Below are positions 24,132 to 32,083 of a DNA stretch of 47,290 nucleotides, in pieces (position 1 is the stretch's first letter; every line of letters begins with the position of its first letter). The stretch is from an uncultured Clostridia bacterium (lineage in GTDB: Bacteria; Bacillota; Clostridia; Christensenellales; Aristaeellaceae). The translations under genes were made by a program, and so were the position numbers. Location: assembly GCA_934621485.1 (NCBI GenBank), contig CAKTUS010000012.1, forward strand, positions 1-47,290. Direction: 5' to 3'. The notes beneath the pieces were generated by a model, which was not told the origin of the DNA, made no database searches, and worked only from the letters and a program-made list of their open reading frames with translations.

Positions 24132-25127
24132 CTAAGATTCCATCTCTACTTCAACGCTCATGCCAATGGGCATATCCGTCTCCTCTGGCACAATGCGCAC
24201 GGTATACTGTTCGCTTTGACCGTACTGTGAAACGCTTTCCACCGTACCCCGCCTGGGCGTTTCTTCCGGATCGTCCGCCCGCAAAAAGGTGACGGGAGTT
24301 CCCGGGGCTAACCGGACGGCCGCTTCGGTCTCCACCTGAATTTCAATGCGCAGCGCATCGGCAGGCATCACATAGGCGATAATGGCGTCCTTGCTCAGTG
24401 TATCGCCTTGCCTAACTTCCACCTGCGTCACAATGCCCGTCTCGGCGCTAACAAGCTGTGTTTCGCCGCTATCGGTATAGGTAAAGAGCAGTTGGCCGCG
24501 CTCCACTGTTTCGCCAGGAGTTACATACAGCTTTATCAGCTTTCCTTGCGCCTCATAGTTTTCCGCCTGAGCGGGCACCGCCGTACCAAGCCCTACAAAT
24601 TCCCGGTAGGGATAGCCCTCCTTGCGGTAAAGGCGCACGCTTTCCCCGTTGTAGAGCGTGCCGCCGATCGTGGTTACCTGGTATATGCTGCCGCTGATTT
24701 GCGTCACAATCCCGATTGCGCGATGAGTGCCATCGTTTACGCAGCGAATGTACAGCTTTTCGCCGCAATGGATCTGTTGGGTTCTCGGGCTTTCAAAAGC
24801 GTTCTCCGAGGTACAGGAAATCACATATCGGTTTTCCGGGGTCACTTCCACTGCAGAGCCGTTTATTTCCGCGCCCGGTTCCGCCATGCAGCGGACCACC
24901 ACGCCATTCTGAGTGGCAAACACCCTATGAACGCGCATCTGGGCAAGCGTCTCGCCGGCCTGTACCCGCTGTCCCTCTCGAACCAATAAAGTTTCCAGAA
25001 CGCCGCTCGTTTCCGTGATCATCGCCTTCGTGCTGCCTGCCACGGTTTGGCCCTGATAGGCTTCGCCCCACGCAGCCTGCCATGGGATGACGGCGAAAAG
25101 TAAAAACAGCGCGATCGCTTTTTTCAC
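24132..25127 (-). CDS. Secreted HlyD/MacA-like adaptor, third in the export operon
   Basis: 331-aa protein with a Sec signal peptide (about 1-21, cleaved after AAWG) and no other hydrophobic segment. Biotinyl/lipoyl-like hairpin motifs appear at GVLETLLVREGQRVQAGETL (near 42) and again at KLIKLYVTPGETVERGQLLF and GIVTQVEVRQGDTLSKDAII. A beta-barrel-like C-terminal part follows. It aligns end to end with the adaptor at 26092-27192 at low identity, so the two are tandem paralogues. Start is GTG with AAAGGAG upstream, 18 bases after the previous gene. It is the last gene of the operon. It probably assembles outside the membrane with the MacB-type permease. Confidence 0.75.
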   Translation of the reverse strand: MKKAIALFLLFAVIPWQAAWGEAYQGQTVAGSTKAMITETSGVLETLLVREGQRVQAGETLAQMRVHRVFATQNGVVVRCMAEPGAEINGSAVEVTPENRYVISCTSENAFESPRTQQIHCGEKLYIRCVNDGTHRAIGIVTQISGSIYQVTTIGGTLYNGESVRLYRKEGYPYREFVGLGTAVPAQAENYEAQGKLIKLYVTPGETVERGQLLFTYTDSGETQLVSAETGIVTQVEVRQGDTLSKDAIIAYVMPADALRIEIQVETEAAVRLAPGTPVTFLRADDPEETPRRGTVESVSQYGQSEQYTVRIVPEETDMPIGMSVEVEMES

Positions 25128-25145
25128 AGCTCCGTTCTCCTTTCC

Positions 25146-26102
25146 TTAGTCCTGAACCAGTTGGTTTTCCTCCGTCAAGCGGTAGCTTTTGCCCTGCACG
25201 CTTATCTGTAACCCATTTCCGGTTATCACAAGTAAAAAACCCTTAGCCGTAAGCCCCTGCGCGCGAAGCTGGGCATACACCCGTCCCTCCGGTTCCCAAT
25301 CGGTAGAAAGCGCGTGGGCTTGTCCATCCAATATCACCGTCACACGGTTCGCTCCGCTGCGTTTAAGCAGCCGAAGCGCGGCGGCGCTTAGCTGAAAGCA
25401 ATTGCCGCCGTCTACGGGCGTCAGAGTCAGCGTATTCTGCACGAAGCTGACCTCAAAGGGATTTTCTCCCTGATCCAGCACAATGTCCAGCCCGCTATCG
25501 CCAAGCGAAAACACGCCGGTCGTTTCTGACGATTGGGGCAGAAGGATTGCGCCATACAGGCTATCGTCGCCATCCCCTTCGGCATGGGCGGTGGTGAGAG
25601 CTTTTCCCGGAGTAATGCTTCCCGAAGAAAAGCCGCCTCCTCGCCTGCTCATGCCGGATATTATCGCGCCTTCCATGCCGCCTGCGCCGCCTTGCGGGCT
25701 TTCCATCTGTTCCAGCCGAAAACGAAGCGTTGCCTGGGCGCAAACCGTCTCCCCGGACAGCGCGCTTACGGTAAATGTATAGGTTTCATGCAGGTAACCG
25801 GCTGCTGAAAGGCTCAGCTGCGTTCCCTCCTGGGTCAGGGCTGCGCCTGGATCGATGGATACCTGATAGGCATCGGCTCCGTCAATCTCCGTCCAGGAAA
25901 GGGTAAAGGAATCGTTCGAAGCCAGATAGCGGATGACGGAAACGCCTCCCTGCATATCAACGTCTCCGGAAATGAAAATGCTCATTTCCTGCATGGCATT
26001 GGCGGCGCTTTCCTCGGCAAAGCTTTCCGAAACAGGAATGGCCAGCAAAGCCAGCAGCAGCCCCCAAAGCAGCAGTCTGGCCTGCAGGCGCTTACTGCTC
26101 AT
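25146..26102 (-). CDS. Secreted fibronectin-III-like protein of unknown function
   Basis: 318-aa protein with a signal peptide (about 1-29, SESFAEE). Residues about 55-130 look like a fibronectin type III or similar beta-sandwich domain (FTLSWTEIDGADAYQVSI...YTFTVSALSG). A Gly/Ser-rich stretch follows (about 137-162), then a C-terminal beta-rich region of about 150 residues that was not recognised. No lipobox, transmembrane helix or sortase signal. It overlaps the preceding adaptor gene by 11 bases, so it is part of the export operon. It might be an extracellular partner or cargo-binding part; nothing in the sequence settles this. Confidence 0.7.
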   Translation of the reverse strand: MSSKRLQARLLLWGLLLALLAIPVSESFAEESAANAMQEMSIFISGDVDMQGGVSVIRYLASNDSFTLSWTEIDGADAYQVSIDPGAALTQEGTQLSLSAAGYLHETYTFTVSALSGETVCAQATLRFRLEQMESPQGGAGGMEGAIISGMSRRGGGFSSGSITPGKALTTAHAEGDGDDSLYGAILLPQSSETTGVFSLGDSGLDIVLDQGENPFEVSFVQNTLTLTPVDGGNCFQLSAAALRLLKRSGANRVTVILDGQAHALSTDWEPEGRVYAQLRAQGLTAKGFLLVITGNGLQISVQGKSYRLTEENQLVQD

Positions 26103-27192
26103 GGTCCCCCGCCTCCGCCTGCTCCAGCGTGGAAACCACGGCGCTCATGCCATAACGCGTGTTTTCATCCGGAGTAAAGTCAATATACACCTTATAGGTC
26201 ACTTCGCCCGTTTCCCCCTCGGTGGCAATGCCGGAAATCATGGAAACGGTGCCCGGATAGGTAATCTCCTCATCTTGATTCCAGTTTAGCTCAATACTGA
26301 CGGCGTCGCCCTGCGCCACATAGGCCAAGTCGTCCTCGGCCACCTCGGCCACCACCGTCATAGCGTCCAACGGGTAAACCACCGCCATCACGCTGTCCTT
26401 TTGCACGGCGGAGCCCTGCTGAGCCTGCACCTGGCTGACAATGCCTTCCACGCCGCAGTATACCTGCATACCGCTCATATACAGCCCGTCAAAGGAGCCG
26501 TCCGCTGTTTCAAACAGCAAATCGCCCCGGGAAACCTGATCGCCATCCTTAACAGCCAGGCGCACAATACTGCCTGTGCCGGAATAGGCCGTCGGATTTT
26601 TCCGCGCCACGGTGCCGCGGCCAATGCGCGTGGCGGCTTTGTGGGTTTCAGAACGATAGATATCTGCGCTTTCCCCCAGCAGGAAACTGCCGCTTTCCAC
26701 CTGCACCGTGTAGCTGGTGTTTTCCGCGGCGGTAATCACACCGGTTCCCGTGCGGCTGCTGTCAGAGCGGCTAACCAGATATACCGTTTCTCCCACATGC
26801 ACATATTTGGTATCGGTGGAATTATACGCATTTTCTACCGAGGCGGACAAAGTGTACTTCGCCGTTTCCTCCACGTACAGCACTGCGCCATAGCGCTCAG
26901 CAACCGTTTCGGTAGCGTCGCCCGGCTGACCAAACACGCCGGTTACCGTGCCATCCTCTGCGGCATAAACCTTGGTGGTAGTCAAGGTTGCCAGCACATC
27001 GTCCGGGCCTATGCGTTCTCCCTCCTGTACCAGTACGCTTTCCACCATGCCACCGATGGGCGCATACACCTCCCGGGTAGTTTTTGCCGTTACCTGTCCC
27101 GTAAAGGAAATGCTTTCCGCGCAGGCCGTGGAAGCTGCAAGCGCCGCTGTTAAGGCCAGCGCGGCCAAGCCTTTTATGAGTCCCTGTTTCAT
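26092..27192 (-). CDS. Secreted HlyD/MacA-like adaptor, second in the export operon
   Basis: 366-aa protein with a signal peptide (about 1-26, ACA-ES cleavage) and no membrane anchor. Lipoyl-like motifs recur: GGMVESVLVQEGERIGPDD near residue 48, GSIVRLAVKDGDQVSRGDLL, and GIVSQVQAQQGSAVQKDSVM. The C-terminal segment has the VAEVAEDDLAYVAQGDAVSI pattern of membrane-fusion beta-barrels. ATG at 27192 is set by GGAGGAG; a longer frame reaches into the permease gene and is rejected. It lies 20 bases after the permease gene. Paralogue of the adaptor at 24132-25127. Confidence 0.78.
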   Translation of the reverse strand: MKQGLIKGLAALALTAALAASTACAESISFTGQVTAKTTREVYAPIGGMVESVLVQEGERIGPDDVLATLTTTKVYAAEDGTVTGVFGQPGDATETVAERYGAVLYVEETAKYTLSASVENAYNSTDTKYVHVGETVYLVSRSDSSRTGTGVITAAENTSYTVQVESGSFLLGESADIYRSETHKAATRIGRGTVARKNPTAYSGTGSIVRLAVKDGDQVSRGDLLFETADGSFDGLYMSGMQVYCGVEGIVSQVQAQQGSAVQKDSVMAVVYPLDAMTVVAEVAEDDLAYVAQGDAVSIELNWNQDEEITYPGTVSMISGIATEGETGEVTYKVYIDFTPDENTRYGMSAVVSTLEQAEAGDHEQ

Positions 27193-27212
27193 CTTTTTCT
27201 CCTCCTTGCTCG

Positions 27213-28427
27213 TCACACGGACCTGAGCGCGTCGATTGGGTTTAGTTTGCTGGCTTTTCGGGCGGGAGCCCAGCCAAACAGGATGCCGACGGCTGCAGAA
27301 AAACCAACGCCCAGCGCAATGGCTCCGCCGGAGATAACAAATTCTGTGCCCAGCACCTGGCACAGCGCAAAGGACAGCAGCAGCCCCAGCGCTACTCCCG
27401 CAATGCCGCCAATGATGGACAGCAGGAACGATTCAATCAGGAATTGCAGCTGTATCTGCCAGGGAATCGCGCCCAGTGCTTTTTTCAGGCCAATTTCCGT
27501 GGTGCGCTCGGTCACTGTGGTAAGCATCATGTTCATAATGCCGATGCCGCCCACCACCAGAGCGATGGAGGCAATGCCTGCCAAGAGTGCGGCCATCATG
27601 TTCATCATTTGCTCCATGGTATCCTCGATGCTGCTCATGGTGGTAATGGTGAAGCAATCATCCTCAAAGGAGAACATTTTATCCATTTCGGCCTCCACAA
27701 CATCCGAAGCCGTATCGGAATCCACCTCGTCTGCCAGGTACACGGTAAAAGAGGTAACCAGACTTTCATTGTTCATCTTCATGGCGGTGGTATAGGGCAC
27801 CAGAATATCCGGGCTGCCCGTCAGCAGGGTTGCCAGGGTTTCCGACGAGCTGTCGTCGCTCATCAGGCCCACCACCAAAAAGGGAATCCCATCAATATAC
27901 AGATTTTCCCCCACGGGATCCACGCCATAGAAGAAGGTTTCCAGCATTTCCTGGCTGATAAGGCACACAAAGGACATGTTGCTTTCGTCCAGCGTATTCA
28001 GCGCCCGGCCCCGTTTCACCACCTCCGGCGTAATGCGAAAGTAGTATGCATTTTTTCCGGAAACGGTGATACCGGTTTCATACTCACCGCCCCTCGACAC
28101 ACGGGAGCGGGTGGTTACGCTGGGAGTGATGCCATCCACCTGCTCCAGCGCCGTCAGGGTTTCCAAATCCTCTGTGGTCAGGCCGGATTTCAAATCGCTG
28201 CCGGTTACCGATACGCTGAGCGTGCCGGCGCCCATGGAGGAAAAAGAACTGGAAATGGAGCCTGACACGCCGGAGACAGTGGTAATCAGAGCAATGACCG
28301 CCGTAACGCCAATCATGATGCCCAGCACCGTTAAAAAGGAGCGCACGCGGTTGTTCAGAATGTTGCTCAGCGACATCAGCACACATTCCCGAATCATTAC
28401 CAGCGTTTTTTTCAAGCGTTTAAGCAT
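27213..28427 (-). CDS. MacB-type ABC transporter permease
   Basis: 404-aa permease of the MacB/FtsX-like type VII ABC exporter group. It has one N-terminal transmembrane helix (about 28-50, following RVRSFLTVLGIMIGVTAVI), a large extracytoplasmic MacB_PCD-type domain, and three C-terminal helices with the conserved NMMLTTVTERTTEIGLKKALGA loop. Its start overlaps the ATPase gene by 8 bases. In Gram-negatives such permeases drive tripartite efflux by pumping substrates from outside the inner membrane. In monoderms they export peptides or antibiotics; the substrate here is unknown. Confidence 0.93.
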   Translation of the reverse strand: MLKRLKKTLVMIRECVLMSLSNILNNRVRSFLTVLGIMIGVTAVIALITTVSGVSGSISSSFSSMGAGTLSVSVTGSDLKSGLTTEDLETLTALEQVDGITPSVTTRSRVSRGGEYETGITVSGKNAYYFRITPEVVKRGRALNTLDESNMSFVCLISQEMLETFFYGVDPVGENLYIDGIPFLVVGLMSDDSSSETLATLLTGSPDILVPYTTAMKMNNESLVTSFTVYLADEVDSDTASDVVEAEMDKMFSFEDDCFTITTMSSIEDTMEQMMNMMAALLAGIASIALVVGGIGIMNMMLTTVTERTTEIGLKKALGAIPWQIQLQFLIESFLLSIIGGIAGVALGLLLSFALCQVLGTEFVISGGAIALGVGFSAAVGILFGWAPARKASKLNPIDALRSV

Positions 28428-29112
28428 CGCCTGTTCCGCCCCCTTCTGTCAAAACGCCGTCGATGATGTGCACCACGCGGTGGGCGTAGGCGGCAATATT
28501 CATGTCATGCGTAATCATGATGATGGTGCGTCCCTCAGCGCTTAGCTCGCCGAAAAGCTGCATCACCTGACGTCCGGTTTTCTGGTCCAGCGCGCCGGTA
28601 GGCTCGTCTGCCAGCAGGATGGACGGGTTTCCCACCAGCGCCCTGGCAATGGCCACGCGCTGCTGCTGTCCGCCGGAAAGCTGGTTTGGATAGTGACCGC
28701 GCCTGTCGGAAAGGCCCACCCGCTCCAGCATTTTCTGAGCACGTAGCTTTCTTTCCTTAGGAGCAACGCCTGCGTAAATGAGGGGAAGCTCCACGTTTTT
28801 CTGGGCCGTCAGTTTGGGCAGCAGCTGCGAGTTTTGAAAAATGAAGCCAATTTCCCGGCTGCGAATCTGGGCCAGTTCCACCTCCGTTAACTCTTCAATG
28901 GAACGTCCGTTTAGTACATAGGAGCCGGAAGTGGCCACGTCCAGGCAGCCAATGATGTTCATCAGGGTGGATTTGCCGCTTCCCGACGGCCCCAGCACCG
29001 ACAAATACTCTCCTTCGTCAATGCTTAGCGTGATATTCTTCAAAATATGAGCCTGCTCCTCGCCCATCTGATAGTATTTGTTGATATCGCGCATTTCAAA
29101 AAAATCGTTCAT
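28420..29112 (-). CDS. MacB/LolD-type ABC transporter ATP-binding protein
   Basis: 230-aa ATPase with Walker A GPSGSGKST (residues 41-49), signature LSGGQQQRVAIARAL from residue 145, Walker B ILLADE (165-170) and the switch His in MITHDMN. The length and sequence place it with the LolD/MacB/FtsE group that pairs with the FtsX-like permease encoded next. It overlaps the adaptor gene by 4 bases and the permease gene by 8. Confidence 0.96.
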   Translation of the reverse strand: MNDFFEMRDINKYYQMGEEQAHILKNITLSIDEGEYLSVLGPSGSGKSTLMNIIGCLDVATSGSYVLNGRSIEELTEVELAQIRSREIGFIFQNSQLLPKLTAQKNVELPLIYAGVAPKERKLRAQKMLERVGLSDRRGHYPNQLSGGQQQRVAIARALVGNPSILLADEPTGALDQKTGRQVMQLFGELSAEGRTIIMITHDMNIAAYAHRVVHIIDGVLTEGGGTGDA

Positions 29113-30161
29113 CGACCGCCACCACCCTGGCCGCCTTTTCGCCCGCCGCCATTGCTTCCGCCGTTACCGCCGCCAAAGTCAGGCGCGTTGCCTCCAAAGT
29201 CCGGCATGTTTCCGCCGCCAAAATCCGGCATATCGCCGCCCGGTCCGGTCATCTGAGTGGAGCCAAACATGCTGGCGAACAAACCACCGGAGCTGGTGTC
29301 TTCCACCTTGCTTTCCACATACACAACATCGCCGTCATTAAGGCCGCTCTTGATTTCCACGTAGTTGCCGTTGGAAACGCCCACCTCTACCGGCACCTGC
29401 GTCAATTCGCTTTCCTCGTCTTCACCCTTCATCCACACATAGGCGCTGTTGGTTTCATCAAAGCTGAGTGCGTCCATTTTCAGCGCCACCACATTTTCGG
29501 CCTGTTCCTGCGGTACCGTTACGGTAACCTGCATGCCGGGATAGACGCCTTCCTCGGAAACATCCACATAAACCACAGCCGTGTAATAGGCTACGTTTCC
29601 GCCGGAAGCGGAGATATAATCAATGGATGCAATCTGCGACTGAAAGGTCTTTTCCGTTGCGGTAGCTGTTACGGTGCAAGTATCCCCAACGCTTACTTCG
29701 GAAATATCGTACTCGTCAATCCGCACCTGCACCTTCATGTGGGTAAAATCCGCAATTTGGACCAGGCTGTCGCCGGCCAGCACCTTGTCGTCGGCTTCCA
29801 CATTCACTTTGTTCACCCGCGCGTCAAAGTCGGCTTTCAGGCTTTCGCCGTCGGACAGACGCAGCAGGCGATCGCCCTCTTTTACCTGATCGCCCTCTTT
29901 CACATAAACGGCGCGTACCGTGGCGTCGGAAGAAGCCGTATAGCTGGCGCTGTCAATCAGCTGCAAGCTGCCGCTGAAGCTGAGCGAGTTGGAAATGCTG
30001 CCAATGGAGGCGGTATAGCTGTTGTACACAGTGGTGTATTCCCGCCGCAGCTTTTGGTAACCGAAAAACGCGGCGCCGCCCACCAGCAGCAGCGCCAGCA
30101 CAAGCCCAAGGATTTTGCGTATCCTTCGTTTGGCGCGGCCCGGCTTTTTTTGATCCTTCAT
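29109..30161 (-). CDS. Membrane-anchored HlyD/MacA-like adaptor, first gene of the export operon
   Basis: 350-aa adaptor with a basic N-terminus, one transmembrane helix (about 17-34), and periplasmic-adaptor-type domains: a lipoyl motif split around VREGDQ-like segments (VRAVYVKEGDQVKEGDRLL) and VNVEADDKVLAGDSLVQIA, then a beta-barrel. The last 60 residues are Gly-rich with three PDFGG repeats and a basic end. ATG at 30161 follows GGGAGA by eight bases; the frame extends upstream but without a better site. It is the normal anchored adaptor of the MacB-type pump. Confidence 0.88.
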   Translation of the reverse strand: MKDQKKPGRAKRRIRKILGLVLALLLVGGAAFFGYQKLRREYTTVYNSYTASIGSISNSLSFSGSLQLIDSASYTASSDATVRAVYVKEGDQVKEGDRLLRLSDGESLKADFDARVNKVNVEADDKVLAGDSLVQIADFTHMKVQVRIDEYDISEVSVGDTCTVTATATEKTFQSQIASIDYISASGGNVAYYTAVVYVDVSEEGVYPGMQVTVTVPQEQAENVVALKMDALSFDETNSAYVWMKGEDEESELTQVPVEVGVSNGNYVEIKSGLNDGDVVYVESKVEDTSSGGLFASMFGSTQMTGPGGDMPDFGGGNMPDFGGNAPDFGGGNGGSNGGGRKGGQGGGGR

Positions 30162-30302
30162 GTTCCTATCTCCCATCCAAAACATTTCACCGTTTTTTTC
30201 GGCATATACAGGATACCAAAAATTCGCAGTTTCCTTTTGGCGATTCAATGAAACTCTTTTGAACGAACTGTGAAGGTTTTGTGCATGCCTGTCAGAAATG
30301 GC

Positions 30303-30338
30303 AAGGACGAGAATATGCCAGTGCACATTCTCGTCCTT
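30303..30338. terminator. Hairpin between pyrG and the export operon
   Basis: AAGGACGAGAAT (30303-30314) and ATTCTCGTCCTT (30327-30338) form a perfect 12-bp stem. On the minus strand, the direction of pyrG, no T run follows; on the plus strand TTTT overlaps its end. It probably marks the end of the pyrG transcript. Confidence 0.55.
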
Positions 30339-30357
30339 TTGATAACAAACGTCAAAA

Positions 30358-31980
30358 TTATTCTTGCCCTTCCGCCTGGTCCCGATGCTGAATGGCTGCG
30401 CCCACAAAGTCGCGGAACAAGGGATGAGGCCGGTTTGGGCGGCTCTTCAGTTCCGGATGGAACTGCACGCCCACAAAGAAGGGATGGTTTTGCACCTCCA
30501 CAATTTCCACCAAATTGCGATCCGGATTGCGGCCGGCAATAACCATGCCGCCAGCGGTAAAGCGCTCCAGGTAAGCGTTGTTGAACTCATAGCGATGCCG
30601 GTGACGCTCCCAGATTTCGGTGGTTCCATAAGCCTTTTCGCTGAAGGTGCCGGGGGTCAGCTGACAACGATATTTGCCAAGCCGCATGGTGCCGCCCAGA
30701 TTGGCCAGGTCCTGGTCCACCATCAGGTCAATCACCGGATAGGTGGTGTTGGGATCCACTTCGCTGGTATGAGCATCCCGCAAATCCAGTACGTGACGGG
30801 CAAATTCCACAACCGCCATCTGCATGCCCAGGCACAGTCCCAGGAAAGGAACGCCGTTTTCACGGGCATACTGAATGGCCGTAATCTTGCCCTCCAGGCC
30901 GCGGGCGCCAAAACCGCCGGGCACCAAAACGCCGTCTACATCGCCCAGCATTTCGCGCACGTTTTCGGGCGTAATGTCCTGAGCGGCCACCCACTTGATC
31001 TTTACCCGGTTCTTGTGGAAGATGCCGCCGTGAGACAGGGCCTCCACCACACTCAAATAGGCGTCAGGCAACTCTACATACTTGCCCACCAAAGCGATAT
31101 TCACCGTTTCGTTGCTGGCCAACTGACGCTCCACCATGGCGGTCCATTCTGTCAAGTCGCAGGATCCCGCCTGAATGTCCAGCAGTTCCAGCACTTTGTC
31201 ATCCAGCTTTTCGCGGTGCAGCAGCAGGGGCACCTCATACAGGCTGCGGGCATTCAGGTTTTGGAACACGCGGTCCACGGGCAGGTTGCAGAACATGCCA
31301 ATTTTGGCCCGCACGTCATAGGGCAGCTCATGGTCGGCGCGGCACACCAGAATATCCGGCGCAATGCCGATGCTGCAAAGCTCCCGCACGCTGTGCTGGG
31401 TAGGCTTGGTTTTCAGTTCCGCCGCAGCGTTCAGGTACGGCACCAGCGTTACGTGCAGATACAGGCAGTTTTCCCGGCCCACTTCAGCCCGCATTTGCCG
31501 AATAGCCTCCAGGAAGGGCAGGCTCTCGATATCGCCCACGGTTCCGCCAATTTCCGTAATCACCACATCCGGTGCATTTTCAGTGCGGGACACGGCCAAA
31601 ATGTTCTTTTTGATTTCATTGGTGATATGCGGAATCACCTGGATGGTAGCGCCTAGATACTCGCCCCGCCGTTCACGGTCGATAACGGTTTTGTATACGC
31701 GGCCGCTGGTCACGTTGCTGGCCTGGGTCAGGCTTTCATCAATGAAGCGTTCATAATGCCCCAAGTCCAAATCGGTTTCCGCGCCGTCGTCGGTCACAAA
31801 AACCTCGCCGTGCTGATACGGATTCATGGTGCCGGGATCCACATTGATATAAGGGTCGAATTTCTGGATAGAAACCTTCAGACCGCGGCACTTGAGCAAA
31901 CGGCCCAAAGAGGCCGCCGTAATGCCTTTACCCAATGAAGAAACCACGCCGCCCGTAACAAAAATAAATTTCGTATCCAT
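30358..31980 (-). CDS. pyrG: CTP synthase
   Basis: Makes CTP from UTP, ATP and glutamine (EC 6.3.4.2), the last step of pyrimidine nucleotide synthesis. The 540-aa protein starts MDTKFIFVTGGVVSSLGKG, the conserved amidoligase P-loop. The C-terminal glutaminase domain has the nucleophile Cys in GLCLGMQ and the His-Pro-Glu of FHPELKSRP. The frame extends ten codons upstream, but the in-frame ATG there abuts the ribosome binding site AAAGGAGG. It has its own promoter. Confidence 0.98.
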   Translation of the reverse strand: MDTKFIFVTGGVVSSLGKGITAASLGRLLKCRGLKVSIQKFDPYINVDPGTMNPYQHGEVFVTDDGAETDLDLGHYERFIDESLTQASNVTSGRVYKTVIDRERRGEYLGATIQVIPHITNEIKKNILAVSRTENAPDVVITEIGGTVGDIESLPFLEAIRQMRAEVGRENCLYLHVTLVPYLNAAAELKTKPTQHSVRELCSIGIAPDILVCRADHELPYDVRAKIGMFCNLPVDRVFQNLNARSLYEVPLLLHREKLDDKVLELLDIQAGSCDLTEWTAMVERQLASNETVNIALVGKYVELPDAYLSVVEALSHGGIFHKNRVKIKWVAAQDITPENVREMLGDVDGVLVPGGFGARGLEGKITAIQYARENGVPFLGLCLGMQMAVVEFARHVLDLRDAHTSEVDPNTTYPVIDLMVDQDLANLGGTMRLGKYRCQLTPGTFSEKAYGTTEIWERHRHRYEFNNAYLERFTAGGMVIAGRNPDRNLVEIVEVQNHPFFVGVQFHPELKSRPNRPHPLFRDFVGAAIQHRDQAEGQE

Positions 31981-32019
31981 GCGCTTCCGCATCCTCCTTT
32001 GGAAAATCACACATATTTA

Positions 32020-32049
32020 ATTGTAACAGGCTTCCCGTGGATTCGTCAA
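32020..32049 (-). promoter_or_regulatory. Promoter of pyrG
   Basis: On the minus strand TTGACG (32049-32044), an 18-base spacer and TACAAT (32025-32020), with transcription starting only about 30 bases before the ATG. The short leader leaves no room for a long attenuator. Confidence 0.75.
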
Positions 32050-32083
32050 GGGCGAAGGCCGTTTTTAGGAGAATTTTGTTTTT

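Noticed and set aside
30364..31656. Plus-strand ORF of 430 codons opposite pyrG
   Set aside because: Shadow frame of CTP synthase.
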